From NCBI RefSeq assembly GCF_009831765.1, contig NZ_WSSB01000007.1:78916-142915 (forward strand): DNA of 64,000 nt, written 5' to 3'. This DNA comes from Craterilacuibacter sinensis (GTDB lineage: Bacteria > Pseudomonadota > Gammaproteobacteria > Burkholderiales > Chromobacteriaceae). Shown here one piece after another: positions 57,101-64,000 of the stretch; position 1 is the first letter of the stretch, and every line of letters begins with the position of its first letter. The notes beneath the pieces are model-generated. The model made no database searches. It was not told the origin of the DNA and saw only the letters and a list, made by a program, of their open reading frames with translations. The translations under genes were made by a program, and so were the position numbers.

Positions 57101-58284
57101 AGATCGATACGGATCAGCGGGACCTGCATTTCTTCGCGGCTGACGCCGCCATGGGCGCCTTGCAGGCAGACTGTCTTTTCACCGGGCAGGGTGTCGCGCA
57201 AGGTATAGCCCGGTTTCATCAGCAGTACCGCATCGCCGATGCGGCTCGCCAGTGCCGGATGGTAGGGCGCAGGGCCGAATACGCCGGCTTCTATCAATTC
57301 CCTGCCACTTAGTACCCAAGCCTTATCGCCTAATTCTTCGCGTGCCAGTTCGATAAATGCCCCGGCTTCTGCGTCGTGGGTATGGCAAAAGCGCACCCGC
57401 CCTTCGCCGGATAGTGGCCGGCGCAACTTGCCGCGCAGAGTGGCGGACAGCTGTTCCCACTGCAGGCGCTGGGCTTTGGGCGTGCTGGTAAAACCATGGT
57501 CGGCGGTGATAATCAGCGTCATCGGCCGGCTACGCTTGCGCTGGCAAAAGCGTTCTACCTCTTCGTCCAGCAGGTTGAAGCTGCGGCTGATGGCCCAGTC
57601 GTTAGGGCCGACATCATGCATTTCATGGTCCAGTTGTGCGGTATAGGCATAGATAAAGCCTGGTTTTGCTTGCTGAGTGCCCAGTTCATGCAGTTGTTCG
57701 AATAGCTGGCCCCAATGGGTGTGGCCGATGCGTTTGGCGCGCCCGGTATGGTGGACGCTATACGGAGAGTGGATCAGGCGTTGCGGCAGCAAAGCGTAGG
57801 CCGGGCGCTGGATCTGGTCGAACCATGAGTGCGCCTGAAACAGGTGCTTTGCCAGTGTCTGCGGGGTTTGCCGGGTGTTTTCGCTATAGCGGGTCGTCAG
57901 CGGCAGCGGCAGGATGATGGACTGGCTGTCTGCATCCCACATCTCCCAGCCGGTGAGTCCGTGCTGTGCCGGCGCGGCACCCGTTTGCAAAGTCGTAATG
58001 GCACTGGCCGTGGTCGAAGGGAAGACCGAGGTCAGCGTGCCTTGCTGGTGGGCGCGCAAAAACGAGTGCGGGCCGTGACGTGCCAGCTGGTTGTCACCCA
58101 TGCCGTCAACGATTAAGAGTGCAATATCGCGCCCGTCAGTCTGCAGGTCGGCAAGAGCAGCGCCGGACAAAGGCGGATGCAAGGCGGGTGCACCCAATGC
58201 ATGGGCCAGTGAAGCAACCAGATTAGTCAGGCAGTGGCCGGCGTAGTCGGGCCAGTGGCATTCGTCGGACAGCAGGCGAATCAT
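57097..58284 (-). CDS. Alkaline phosphatase superfamily (nucleotide pyrophosphatase/phosphodiesterase-like) protein
   Basis: 395 residues from the ATG at 58282-58284 (a TTG 54 nt upstream is also in frame). Metal and nucleophile sites of the superfamily: LLIVDGMGDNQL (about 58), nucleophile Thr in VFPSTTASAITTLQTG (about 88), QLDHEMHDVGPND (about 210), LIITADHGF (about 255) and CLQGAHGG near the C terminus. Type I phosphodiesterase group; cytoplasmic as no signal peptide is seen. Substrate unknown. Its stop shares TTAA with the convergent upstream-facing gene. Confidence 0.85.
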   Translation of the reverse strand: MIRLLSDECHWPDYAGHCLTNLVASLAHALGAPALHPPLSGAALADLQTDGRDIALLIVDGMGDNQLARHGPHSFLRAHQQGTLTSVFPSTTASAITTLQTGAAPAQHGLTGWEMWDADSQSIILPLPLTTRYSENTRQTPQTLAKHLFQAHSWFDQIQRPAYALLPQRLIHSPYSVHHTGRAKRIGHTHWGQLFEQLHELGTQQAKPGFIYAYTAQLDHEMHDVGPNDWAISRSFNLLDEEVERFCQRKRSRPMTLIITADHGFTSTPKAQRLQWEQLSATLRGKLRRPLSGEGRVRFCHTHDAEAGAFIELAREELGDKAWVLSGRELIEAGVFGPAPYHPALASRIGDAVLLMKPGYTLRDTLPGEKTVCLQGAHGGVSREEMQVPLIRIDL

Positions 58285-58336
58285 AAGCGACAGAGCTTTA
58301 GAAGAAGGTTGTTGCCGTATTGGCTGGCATTCAGGC

Positions 58337-58367
58337 AAAAAAACGGCATCCGAAGATGCCGTTTTTT
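58337..58367 (-). terminator. Intrinsic terminator of the DEAD-box helicase gene
   Basis: AAACGGCATC / GATGCCGTTT stem (58341-58350, 58355-58364) with A-run on the plus-strand left side, giving a T-run for minus-strand transcripts; T-run on the right as well. Confidence 0.85.
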
Positions 58368-58375
58368 ATGCTCTA

Positions 58376-59695
58376 TCAGTCGTTGTAGGAACGACGTTCG
58401 CTGCCACCGCTGCCTGGGCGACGGTCGCCTTCGCGACGCGGGCCGCCACGGCTGGCGCCGTTGCCGCTGCCTGGGCGACGATCGCCGTAGCTATTGCCGG
58501 CGCCTGGGCCGCCACGACGCTGCTGGGTGTGACGCTTAGGGCCACCTTTTGGCGGACGGCGGGTCGGCTCCATGCCTTCGATCACACCTTCAGTAATCTG
58601 ACGCTTCAGATACTGTTCGATGCGGCGTACGCGATGGAACTCTTTCGACTCGGCGATGGTGATGGCTACGCCGTCACGACCGGCACGACCGGTACGGCCG
58701 ATACGGTGCACATAGTCTTCCGCCTGTTTTGGCAGATCGTAGTTGATGACGTGGGTGATGGTTGGTACATCGATACCACGCGCTGCTACGTCGGTAGCCA
58801 CCAGAACCTTGATGCGGCCGCGACGCAGGTCGTTCAAGGTGCGGTTACGCCAGCTTTGCGGCATGTCGCCGTGCAGGCAGGCCGCCTGATAGCCTTTGTC
58901 GGACAGCTTGTCGGCCAGTTCTTCCGAACCGATCTTGGTTGCGGTGAAAATCACCAGCTGGTCAAAGCCGGCTTCTTTCATGATGTGGTCGAGCAGACGT
59001 TCCTTGTGACGGTTGTCGTCTGCGTACAGCAGGTGTTCTTCGATATTGCCGCCGGTTTCGGTGCGGGCAACTTCAATGCGCTGCGGATCGCGGGTCAGCT
59101 TGCGAGCCAGGTTGCCGACGGTGCCGTCCAGCGTAGCCGAGAACAGTACAGTCTGGCGTGCAGCCGGTGTCGCCGCCACGATGGTTTCGATATCTTCGAT
59201 AAAGCCCATGTCCAGCATGCGGTCGGCTTCGTCCAGTACCAGCATTTCCAGACGCGAGAAGTCGATACGGCCCGAGCGCATGTGATCCATCAGGCGGCCT
59301 GGGGTGGCTACCATCAGGTCGATAGGACGGGTCATGGCGCGGATCTGGAAGCCGAATGGCGAGCCGCCAACCAGGCAGACCGTGCGCAACCAGCGCAGGT
59401 TCTTGCCGTATTCCAGTGCATTTTTTTCAACCTGCTGAGCCAGTTCGCGGGTCGGGGTCAGTACCAGTACACGCGGGCCATTGCTCTTGACGTCGGTGCG
59501 CTGGGTCATCTTGGTCAGGGCAGGCAGCAAGAAGGCTGCGGTCTTGCCCGAGCCGGTCTGTGCGGAAACCAGCAGATCCTTGCCAGCGATAGCGGCAGGG
59601 ATAGCTTCAAGCTGAACCTGAGTCGGATCGGTGTAACCCGCGTCGTCAAGTGCGCTAAGAATGGAGGGGTCAATACCCAGTTCGGAAAACTTCAT
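58376..59695 (-). CDS. rhlE: DEAD-box ATP-dependent RNA helicase, RhlE-like
   Basis: 439 residues from the ATG at 59693-59695 (MKFSELGIDPSIL), with AAAGGAT upstream; a longer open frame lacks support. Q motif (YTDPTQVQ), Walker A AQTGSGKT (about 48), PTRELAQQ, DEAD (LVLDEADRM, about 157), SAT and the C-terminal HRIGRTGRAGR. The last 55 residues are Arg/Gly-rich (GGPKRHTQQRRGGPG...), an unstructured RNA-binding tail. Acts in ribosome assembly and RNA decay at low temperature in known cases. Has a leader of about 230 nt from a good promoter. Confidence 0.92.
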   Translation of the reverse strand: MKFSELGIDPSILSALDDAGYTDPTQVQLEAIPAAIAGKDLLVSAQTGSGKTAAFLLPALTKMTQRTDVKSNGPRVLVLTPTRELAQQVEKNALEYGKNLRWLRTVCLVGGSPFGFQIRAMTRPIDLMVATPGRLMDHMRSGRIDFSRLEMLVLDEADRMLDMGFIEDIETIVAATPAARQTVLFSATLDGTVGNLARKLTRDPQRIEVARTETGGNIEEHLLYADDNRHKERLLDHIMKEAGFDQLVIFTATKIGSEELADKLSDKGYQAACLHGDMPQSWRNRTLNDLRRGRIKVLVATDVAARGIDVPTITHVINYDLPKQAEDYVHRIGRTGRAGRDGVAITIAESKEFHRVRRIEQYLKRQITEGVIEGMEPTRRPPKGGPKRHTQQRRGGPGAGNSYGDRRPGSGNGASRGGPRREGDRRPGSGGSERRSYND

Positions 59696-59935
59696 ATTAT
59701 CCTTTCGTGCCGGATGTCCGGCGTGCAGTGCCTGTAGGTTGGCGCTTATTCGGCCCGATGCGAAATCACAACTCTGGGGGCCGTACATCATCGGCACTAA
59801 CCAGGCAAAGCGGCGAACAGCGGTCCGAACGAAAGGACATGGCAAGGTCGAAGCTTAATAACGGTCAGGGACGATGAAACTATGCATCCGGAGCCGGCAA
59901 TGGAGCGGCAGGCCCGGCGGTGATGTGAGGGGCGC

Positions 59936-59964
59936 AAGATACGCGAAAATACTTGATCTTGCAA
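59936..59964 (-). promoter_or_regulatory. Sigma-70 promoter of the helicase gene
   Basis: On the minus strand: TTGCAA (59959-59964), 17-nt spacer, TATCTT (59936-59941). Predicted start near 59929 gives a 5' leader of about 230 nt. The remainder of 59696-60076 has no gene. Confidence 0.6.
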
Positions 59965-60076
59965 GTGTGTTTTGCAAATAAGGGTGGCTAAGTAGTTGAT
60001 TTTCTATCAGCCATTGGCCGGAATGAGAAAAATTTCTAGGTGATGATTTGTGCTGGGCAGTCTGGCGCGCATGGCG

Positions 60077-60100
60077 CAAAAAAGGGCGACCAAGTCGCCC
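60077..60100 (-). terminator. Intrinsic terminator of the aminotransferase gene
   Basis: GGGCGAC (60084-60090), loop CAA, GTCGCCC (60094-60100); on the minus strand it is followed by six T. Confidence 0.85.
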
Positions 60101-60130
60101 AAGGGAGGAGAAAATCAACTAAGTCGCCGT

Positions 60131-61291
60131 TCAGGCCAGGTTTTGCTGGCGCAGGGTCTTGAGTGCCTTGACGAAGGCTTGCATTTCAGCCGGTGTGCCC
60201 AGCGTCAGGCGGTTCCAGCCATCGGTATGGTCGAATGGACGGCCCACCATGATATGCAGTTTTTTCATATTCTCGCGATAGGCAGCGCTGCTGCTGTTTA
60301 CGCGGTGGAAAATGAAGTTGGCGTGTGATGGCAGATAGGCCAGCTTCAATTCGTCCAGTGCCTGGGTCACAATCTTGCGCGACTGAGCGGTGGTGCTCAG
60401 GCTCTGGCGGATAAAAGCCGTATCTTGCAGCGAGGCATTGGCGGCGATGGCGGCGGGCAGGTTGGTGTTATCGATGGAGGCCCAGGTATCCAGACGGGCA
60501 ATGATTTCCGGCGCAGCCAGACCGTAACCGATGCGCAGTCCCGCCAGTGCATAGATTTTGGAGAAGGTGCGGGCCACGATCAGGTTTTTCTTGCCGGCCT
60601 GTACCAGACGGGCGGCCGAAGCATAACGTGGATCGGTGACATACTCGTGGTAAGCCTCGTCCACGATAAAGAAGACGCGCTCTGGGGCGGAGTTGATCCA
60701 GGCTTCGATATCGGCGGCCGGGGTGATGGTTGCCGTCGGGTTGTTCGGGTTGCACAGGTAGACCACGCTGACACCGGCAAACTTCTCGGTGGCTGCGCGC
60801 ATGGCTTTCAGGTCGATTGCCAGCGTATCTTTTTGCAGTTTCACCTTGGTAATGGTGGTGCCCATAGGCTCGGCATAAAGTTCGGCGTAGTTGAATGTCG
60901 GATCCGGGCACACCAGTTGGGTGCCTTTGCCGCAATAGGCATGAATGGCCATCTGGATGACTTCGGAGGAGCCGTTGCCCAGTGTAATTTGCTTGTCGCT
61001 CAGGCCGTTGCCCTTGGCCAGAGTGCTGATAAGTGCTGCGCGGGCATCATCCGGGTAGCGAAAGGCGGCAGGCAACTCGTTGATGATGGCAGCCTGTGCC
61101 TTGGGTGACATGCCCAGCGAGTTTTCGTTGAAGTTGAGCAGCAAAGGGGTCTTGGCGGAAGGGATGAAGACTGCGCTGCCCTGTGTGGCGGCCTGAGCAG
61201 GTGCCGCGATGGCGGCGCGGGAAGCCAGCGTGGAGAGTCCCAGTGCGCCCATAAACAGGCCGGATGATTTAAGCAGTGTACGGCGATCCAT
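60131..61291 (-). CDS. HisC-like PLP aminotransferase with twin-arginine signal
   Basis: 386 residues. The N terminus MDRRTLLKSSGLFMGALGLS has a Tat motif (RRTLLK) followed by a hydrophobic stretch and Ala-rich cleavage region (ASRAAIAAPAQA, near residue 30-35), so export as a folded, PLP-loaded enzyme is predicted. The rest is class I/II aminotransferase, HisC type: FNENSLGMSPKAQ, LGNGSSEVIQMA, VVYLCNPNNPTAT, FIVDEAYHEY and PLP lysine in ARTFSKIYALAGLRIG (about 245). Substrate unknown; a histidinol-phosphate role is unlikely outside the cytoplasm. AGGGGATAAAC precedes the ATG. Follows hyi by 74 nt. Confidence 0.88.
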   Translation of the reverse strand: MDRRTLLKSSGLFMGALGLSTLASRAAIAAPAQAATQGSAVFIPSAKTPLLLNFNENSLGMSPKAQAAIINELPAAFRYPDDARAALISTLAKGNGLSDKQITLGNGSSEVIQMAIHAYCGKGTQLVCPDPTFNYAELYAEPMGTTITKVKLQKDTLAIDLKAMRAATEKFAGVSVVYLCNPNNPTATITPAADIEAWINSAPERVFFIVDEAYHEYVTDPRYASAARLVQAGKKNLIVARTFSKIYALAGLRIGYGLAAPEIIARLDTWASIDNTNLPAAIAANASLQDTAFIRQSLSTTAQSRKIVTQALDELKLAYLPSHANFIFHRVNSSSAAYRENMKKLHIMVGRPFDHTDGWNRLTLGTPAEMQAFVKALKTLRQQNLA

Positions 61292-61363
61292 GTTTATCCC
61301 CTAATTTCTCAGAAATGGTGTGCGCTTATTCTGAACGGGAATGCATTGCTAGATATTGATACC

Positions 61364-61379
61364 TATCAAATATTTGATA
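61364..61379. repeat. Perfect 16-bp palindrome
   Basis: TATCAAATATTTGATA reads the same on both strands and spans the hyi stop codon; a related TATTGATA lies at 61353-61360. About 75-90 nt upstream of the aminotransferase gene, so it could be an operator. Confidence 0.6.
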
Positions 61380-62139
61380 AAAAGTTCTTCCAAATGAAAG
61401 TGTCGCCTTGCATGCGGTACTCCGCACCACACCAGAAGGGGTAGGGCAGTTTTTGCAATAGGGGGAACAGGGTATCAAAGGGCAGCTTGCCGCTACCGGG
61501 TGCGCCACGCCCCGGGACGTCGGCAAACTGGATGTGGCCGATGCGCGGCCATAAGGCCATCAGTTCGTCCGCCAGTGGCGAGTCCATGCGCGCCATATGA
61601 TAGAGGTCGTATTGCAGCCACAAATTGGGATGATTCACCCTATCCTGCATGCTCAGCATGGCGTGGCTGCTGTCTATCAGGAAGCCGGGCATGTCGAAGC
61701 GGTTGATCGCCTCGAACGTACAGCGTACGCCGATGTCAGCCAGACGGCTGGCGGCCAGCGCAAGATTGCCCGCCAGAGTGTCCAGTGCGGCTTCCGGTGT
61801 GGTATCCGCAGCCAGCCGTCCCGGCAGTATATTGACCGCCTCGACGTTCAGTGCTTGTGCCCAGTCGCAAGCCTGTTGCAGTGCGCGGGCAAATTCGGCC
61901 TCGCGCCCCGGAGTACCGGCCAGCCCTGTGCCGCCTTGCATCAGGTCACCGGCCGGCGCATTAATCAGCACGCAGCGCAAGTGATGCCGGGCGAGCAGGT
62001 GCTGCCATTGCGTCTGCTGCTCGCTATAGGGAAATTGCACTTCTACCGCTTCAAAGCCTGCCTGCGCTACGCGTGCCAGGCGCTCGGCTAAGGGATACTC
62101 ATTTAGCAGCATGGAAACATTGGCCGAAAGCTTCAGCAT
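61366..62139 (-). CDS. hyi: Hydroxypyruvate isomerase-like TIM-barrel protein
   Basis: 257 residues, xylose-isomerase-like barrel. SANVSMLLNEYPLAERLARVAQAGFEAVEVQFPY (in parts, about 4-37), metal ligands in TFEAINRFDMPGFLI (about 140), YDLYHMARMD (about 180), HIQFADVPGRG (about 205) and GAEYRMQG (about 240) match Hyi/OtnI. Converts hydroxypyruvate and tartronate semialdehyde into each other. It overlaps the reductase gene by 7 nt, so the two act together; glyoxylate carboligase (gcl) is not in the window. Confidence 0.87.
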   Translation of the reverse strand: MLKLSANVSMLLNEYPLAERLARVAQAGFEAVEVQFPYSEQQTQWQHLLARHHLRCVLINAPAGDLMQGGTGLAGTPGREAEFARALQQACDWAQALNVEAVNILPGRLAADTTPEAALDTLAGNLALAASRLADIGVRCTFEAINRFDMPGFLIDSSHAMLSMQDRVNHPNLWLQYDLYHMARMDSPLADELMALWPRIGHIQFADVPGRGAPGSGKLPFDTLFPLLQKLPYPFWCGAEYRMQGDTFIWKNFLSNI

Positions 62140-63005
62140 GATATCGCGCCATAGCTATTGATCAGTGAGGACAGGTCGGCATCGGCAAAGCCGCTGGCCG
62201 CATGGCGTGCCATCAATTCCCGCGCGCGCTGCGCCAGCGGCAAGCTTGCATCGCAGCCTTCTGCCAGTGCCAGGGCATTGTCCAGATCCTTAAGCAGAGT
62301 CGAGACTTTCCATTGCACCGGCTCGAAGCGCCCTTCAGCCATACGCGGCGCCAGAATCTGTAAAGGGAGCGAGTCGGCAAAACCGCCTGCCAGCGCAGGC
62401 GCCAGCGCGCGGGCATCAACACCGCTGCGCGTGGCCAGGTGGACGGCTTCGGCAATCAGCAAGGCATTGCTGGCGACAATCAGCTGGTTGCATAGCTTGC
62501 TGGTCTGTCCGGCGCCTACCTCGCCCATGTGGGTCAGCCTTTGCGCCAGCGGCAAAGTCAGCGGGCGCAGTCGTGCCACATCCTCTTCGCGTCCCCCTGC
62601 CATGATGATAAGACGTCCTTGTTCGGCACCTTGGGTGCCGCCGGAGACCGGGGCATCAACCCAGTGCATGCCCTTTGTCTGGTGTAGCTGCCGCGCCATT
62701 TCGCGGGTCAGGATGGGCGAGATGCTGGAAAAATCGACCAGCAATTGGTCGCGGCGGCCCGCGCTAGCGATGCCTTGTTCTCCGAACACGATGTCTTGCA
62801 TGGCTGCGCCATCCGATACGCAACACATGATGATGTCTGCACGGCATGCAGCCGCCGGTGTCGCCACCCATTGCGCGTGCGCGGGCAGTGCTAGCTCGGG
62901 GCGCGGCGTGCGGTTCCATAACAAGAGTTGATGGCCGGCGGCACTCAGGCGCCGGCTCATGCGTGAACCCATCAGGCCGAGGCCGAGAAATGCAATGGTC
63001 GCCAT
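62133..63005 (-). CDS. glxR: Tartronate semialdehyde reductase-like 3-hydroxyacid dehydrogenase
   Basis: 290 residues from the ATG at 63003-63005; the long open frame upstream is spurious. Rossmann motif FLGLGLMGSRMSRRL (about 5-19), substrate loop DAPVSGGTQGAEQG (about 117-130) and catalytic Lys in KLCNQLIVASN (about 170). NAD(P)H-dependent reductases of this family reduce tartronate semialdehyde to glycerate; the 7-nt overlap with hyi supports that assignment over a general beta-hydroxyacid dehydrogenase. No clear ribosome site. A related family member could act on other 3-hydroxy acids. Confidence 0.82.
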   Translation of the reverse strand: MATIAFLGLGLMGSRMSRRLSAAGHQLLLWNRTPRPELALPAHAQWVATPAAACRADIIMCCVSDGAAMQDIVFGEQGIASAGRRDQLLVDFSSISPILTREMARQLHQTKGMHWVDAPVSGGTQGAEQGRLIIMAGGREEDVARLRPLTLPLAQRLTHMGEVGAGQTSKLCNQLIVASNALLIAEAVHLATRSGVDARALAPALAGGFADSLPLQILAPRMAEGRFEPVQWKVSTLLKDLDNALALAEGCDASLPLAQRARELMARHAASGFADADLSSLINSYGAISC

Positions 63006-63137
63006 AGGAAAGTCTGTGATGCGATAGTTGATGTGGGTTATGTTAATCAGGATGGCTGCCAATGTCATTACTTGGCGGATGGCTTCTGTTGTAGCGCTGC
63101 TTTCGCTAGAATGCGCTCTTTTTTCGGAGGTCGAGCC

Positions 63138-63971
63138 ATGGCTATGCAGTACGCCGTCCAGCGTTATGCCGCAACCCGCCCATGGGCCAAGCGTGCGGGA
63201 CAAATCTTCAGCCAGACGCTGAAAATGGAGCAGGCCAGTGAAGAACTGGCCGAAGTGGCCCGCCGCGAACTGGACCGTGCCGCTCAGGTTTTTCCGGTGC
63301 CGGATGCTGCGCGCCATAGCGAGGGTTTGTTGGCCTTGGCGTATGGCTGCTTTGTGCGTGAAGGACGGGTGATTGTCCATTTTGAGCCGGCGCTGACCGC
63401 TGCGCTGGCGCATACCCGCTTGCCATCCAATCTGCCGGATACCTTGGCCTTGCCGGCACGCGCCTGTTTTGTGCATGTCGATGGACTGGGCGGTGCCTGC
63501 CTGTATCACGACGAAGCCGATGCCGCGCTGGATCTGGTATTGATGGGTGACACGCTGGGGCTGGATTCCACCTCATGGCTGGTCGAGGCCGAGGTGATTG
63601 CATCGTTGCGCATCAGTTATCCGGGTGAACTGGCCGAGCAAATTGCAGCAGTAGATGAGGCCTGGCAGCCTTTGCTGGCGGCGGTAATCAATGGTCTGGC
63701 GCTGATGACGCAGCCGCGCGCCAGTCTGGTGCGCACATGGGAAAGCGCCGCGCCGCAAGAGATGGTGGTACAGGCTAATGATGAAACCAGCCACAAAGCC
63801 AGACAAAAGGCGCGCAGCATGCTGCTGAAAGAGGGATTTTCCGAAGTGTCGTATTGCCGCGTCGAGGATTTACCTGCTCTGGACGCACCGCAAACCCAGG
63901 GTTACTGGCGGCGTCAGGCTTTTGGTGAAGGCAAGGCGCATTCGCGTCTGGTCTGGGTGCTGCCGCGCTAA
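63138..63971 (+). CDS. Protein of unknown function, possibly AcrVA2-like fold, 277 aa
   Basis: ATG at 63138 with GGAGG 7 nt upstream; TAGAAT at 63107-63112 may be its -10. No signal peptide or membrane segment. The N-terminal part is helical (EQASEELAEVARRELDRAA); the centre has LPDTLALPARACFVHVDG near 110; the end is GYWRRQAFGEGKAHSRLVWV. The pattern 'LP...CVYVD' in the middle and a Trp/Arg/Gly-rich end with WxPx resembles what I recall of AcrVA2-family proteins, a group whose homologues are also found in genomes without Cas12. This is weak memory-based similarity. No CRISPR or phage genes are nearby, so it may be a housekeeping relative. Divergent from glxR. Confidence 0.5.
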   Translation: MAMQYAVQRYAATRPWAKRAGQIFSQTLKMEQASEELAEVARRELDRAAQVFPVPDAARHSEGLLALAYGCFVREGRVIVHFEPALTAALAHTRLPSNLPDTLALPARACFVHVDGLGGACLYHDEADAALDLVLMGDTLGLDSTSWLVEAEVIASLRISYPGELAEQIAAVDEAWQPLLAAVINGLALMTQPRASLVRTWESAAPQEMVVQANDETSHKARQKARSMLLKEGFSEVSYCRVEDLPALDAPQTQGYWRRQAFGEGKAHSRLVWVLPR

Positions 63972-64000
63972 GGCATGGCGGCTGACGTAAAGGCCGCTGC

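Noticed and set aside
59855-60118. 87-residue minus frame in the helicase leader
   Set aside because: No ribosome site; overlaps the helicase promoter and the aminotransferase terminator.

Overview
The window is chromosomal DNA from a motile Gram-negative betaproteobacterium, most likely of the order Neisseriales (Chromobacteriaceae or Chitinibacteraceae type). This placement is an inference from moderately high GC, protein sequence style, motAB, type Igamma-like housekeeping clusters (recA-recX-alaS; tig-clpP-clpX-lon-hupB; dnaX-ybaB-recR; pheA-hisC-aroF) and two ordinary tRNA genes. I see no insertion sequence, prophage, integron, CRISPR array or rRNA.

Layout. 1-1.6 kb (minus): the 5' part of a secreted-protein operon whose products carry VNQxAGxxNQ repeats resembling Fap-type functional amyloid subunits; it runs off the left edge. 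2.1-4.2 kb: a PTS-EIIC/EAL fusion. 4.3-11.3 kb: a divergent polyamine/alanine locus (puuC, puuR | ald, puuD, puuA-like, spuC). 11.4-17.3 kb: a 39-residue membrane peptide, motAB, a methyltransferase, an HDOD-like protein, an rRNA/tRNA methyltransferase and yegP. 17.3-18.9 kb: an unknown coiled-coil protein and a Bax-inhibitor-1 homologue. 19-27.7 kb: tRNA-Leu(UAG), the tig-clpP-clpX-lon-hupB protein quality cluster, tRNA-Asp(GUC) and ppiD. 27.9-35 kb: a signalling cluster with two chemoreceptors, a hybrid histidine kinase and an HD-GYP response regulator. 35-44.7 kb: alaS, recX, recA (minus), then hrcA, mltB, dnaX, ybaB and recR. 44.9-49.6 kb: a 59-residue protein, a MASE3-PAS-GGDEF-EAL protein, an MFS transporter and a translationally coupled 38-residue membrane peptide. 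49.7-54.1 kb: pheA, a LOG family gene, hisC, aroF and osmC-like. 54.3-60 kb: a DMT exporter, rluF-like, an unknown gene, an alkaline-phosphatase-superfamily gene and a DEAD-box helicase. 60-64 kb: a Tat-signal HisC-like aminotransferase, hyi, glxR-like, and an unknown protein with a faint AcrVA2-like C terminus.

How the genes work together. Putrescine is handled by a hybrid route: transamination with pyruvate (SpuC) plus glutamylation enzymes (PuuA/PuuC/PuuD), with alanine dehydrogenase placed to recycle alanine to pyruvate. Cyclic-di-GMP turnover enzymes (EIIC-EAL, HD-GYP, GGDEF-EAL), motAB, chemoreceptors and the amyloid-like operon point to control of the motile/sessile switch. Two sigma-32-like promoters (lon, hrcA) with identical spacing tie the proteostasis genes to heat shock. 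The least explained items are the amyloid-like operon, three tiny genes with good ribosome binding sites, the exported aminotransferase and the final unknown protein.
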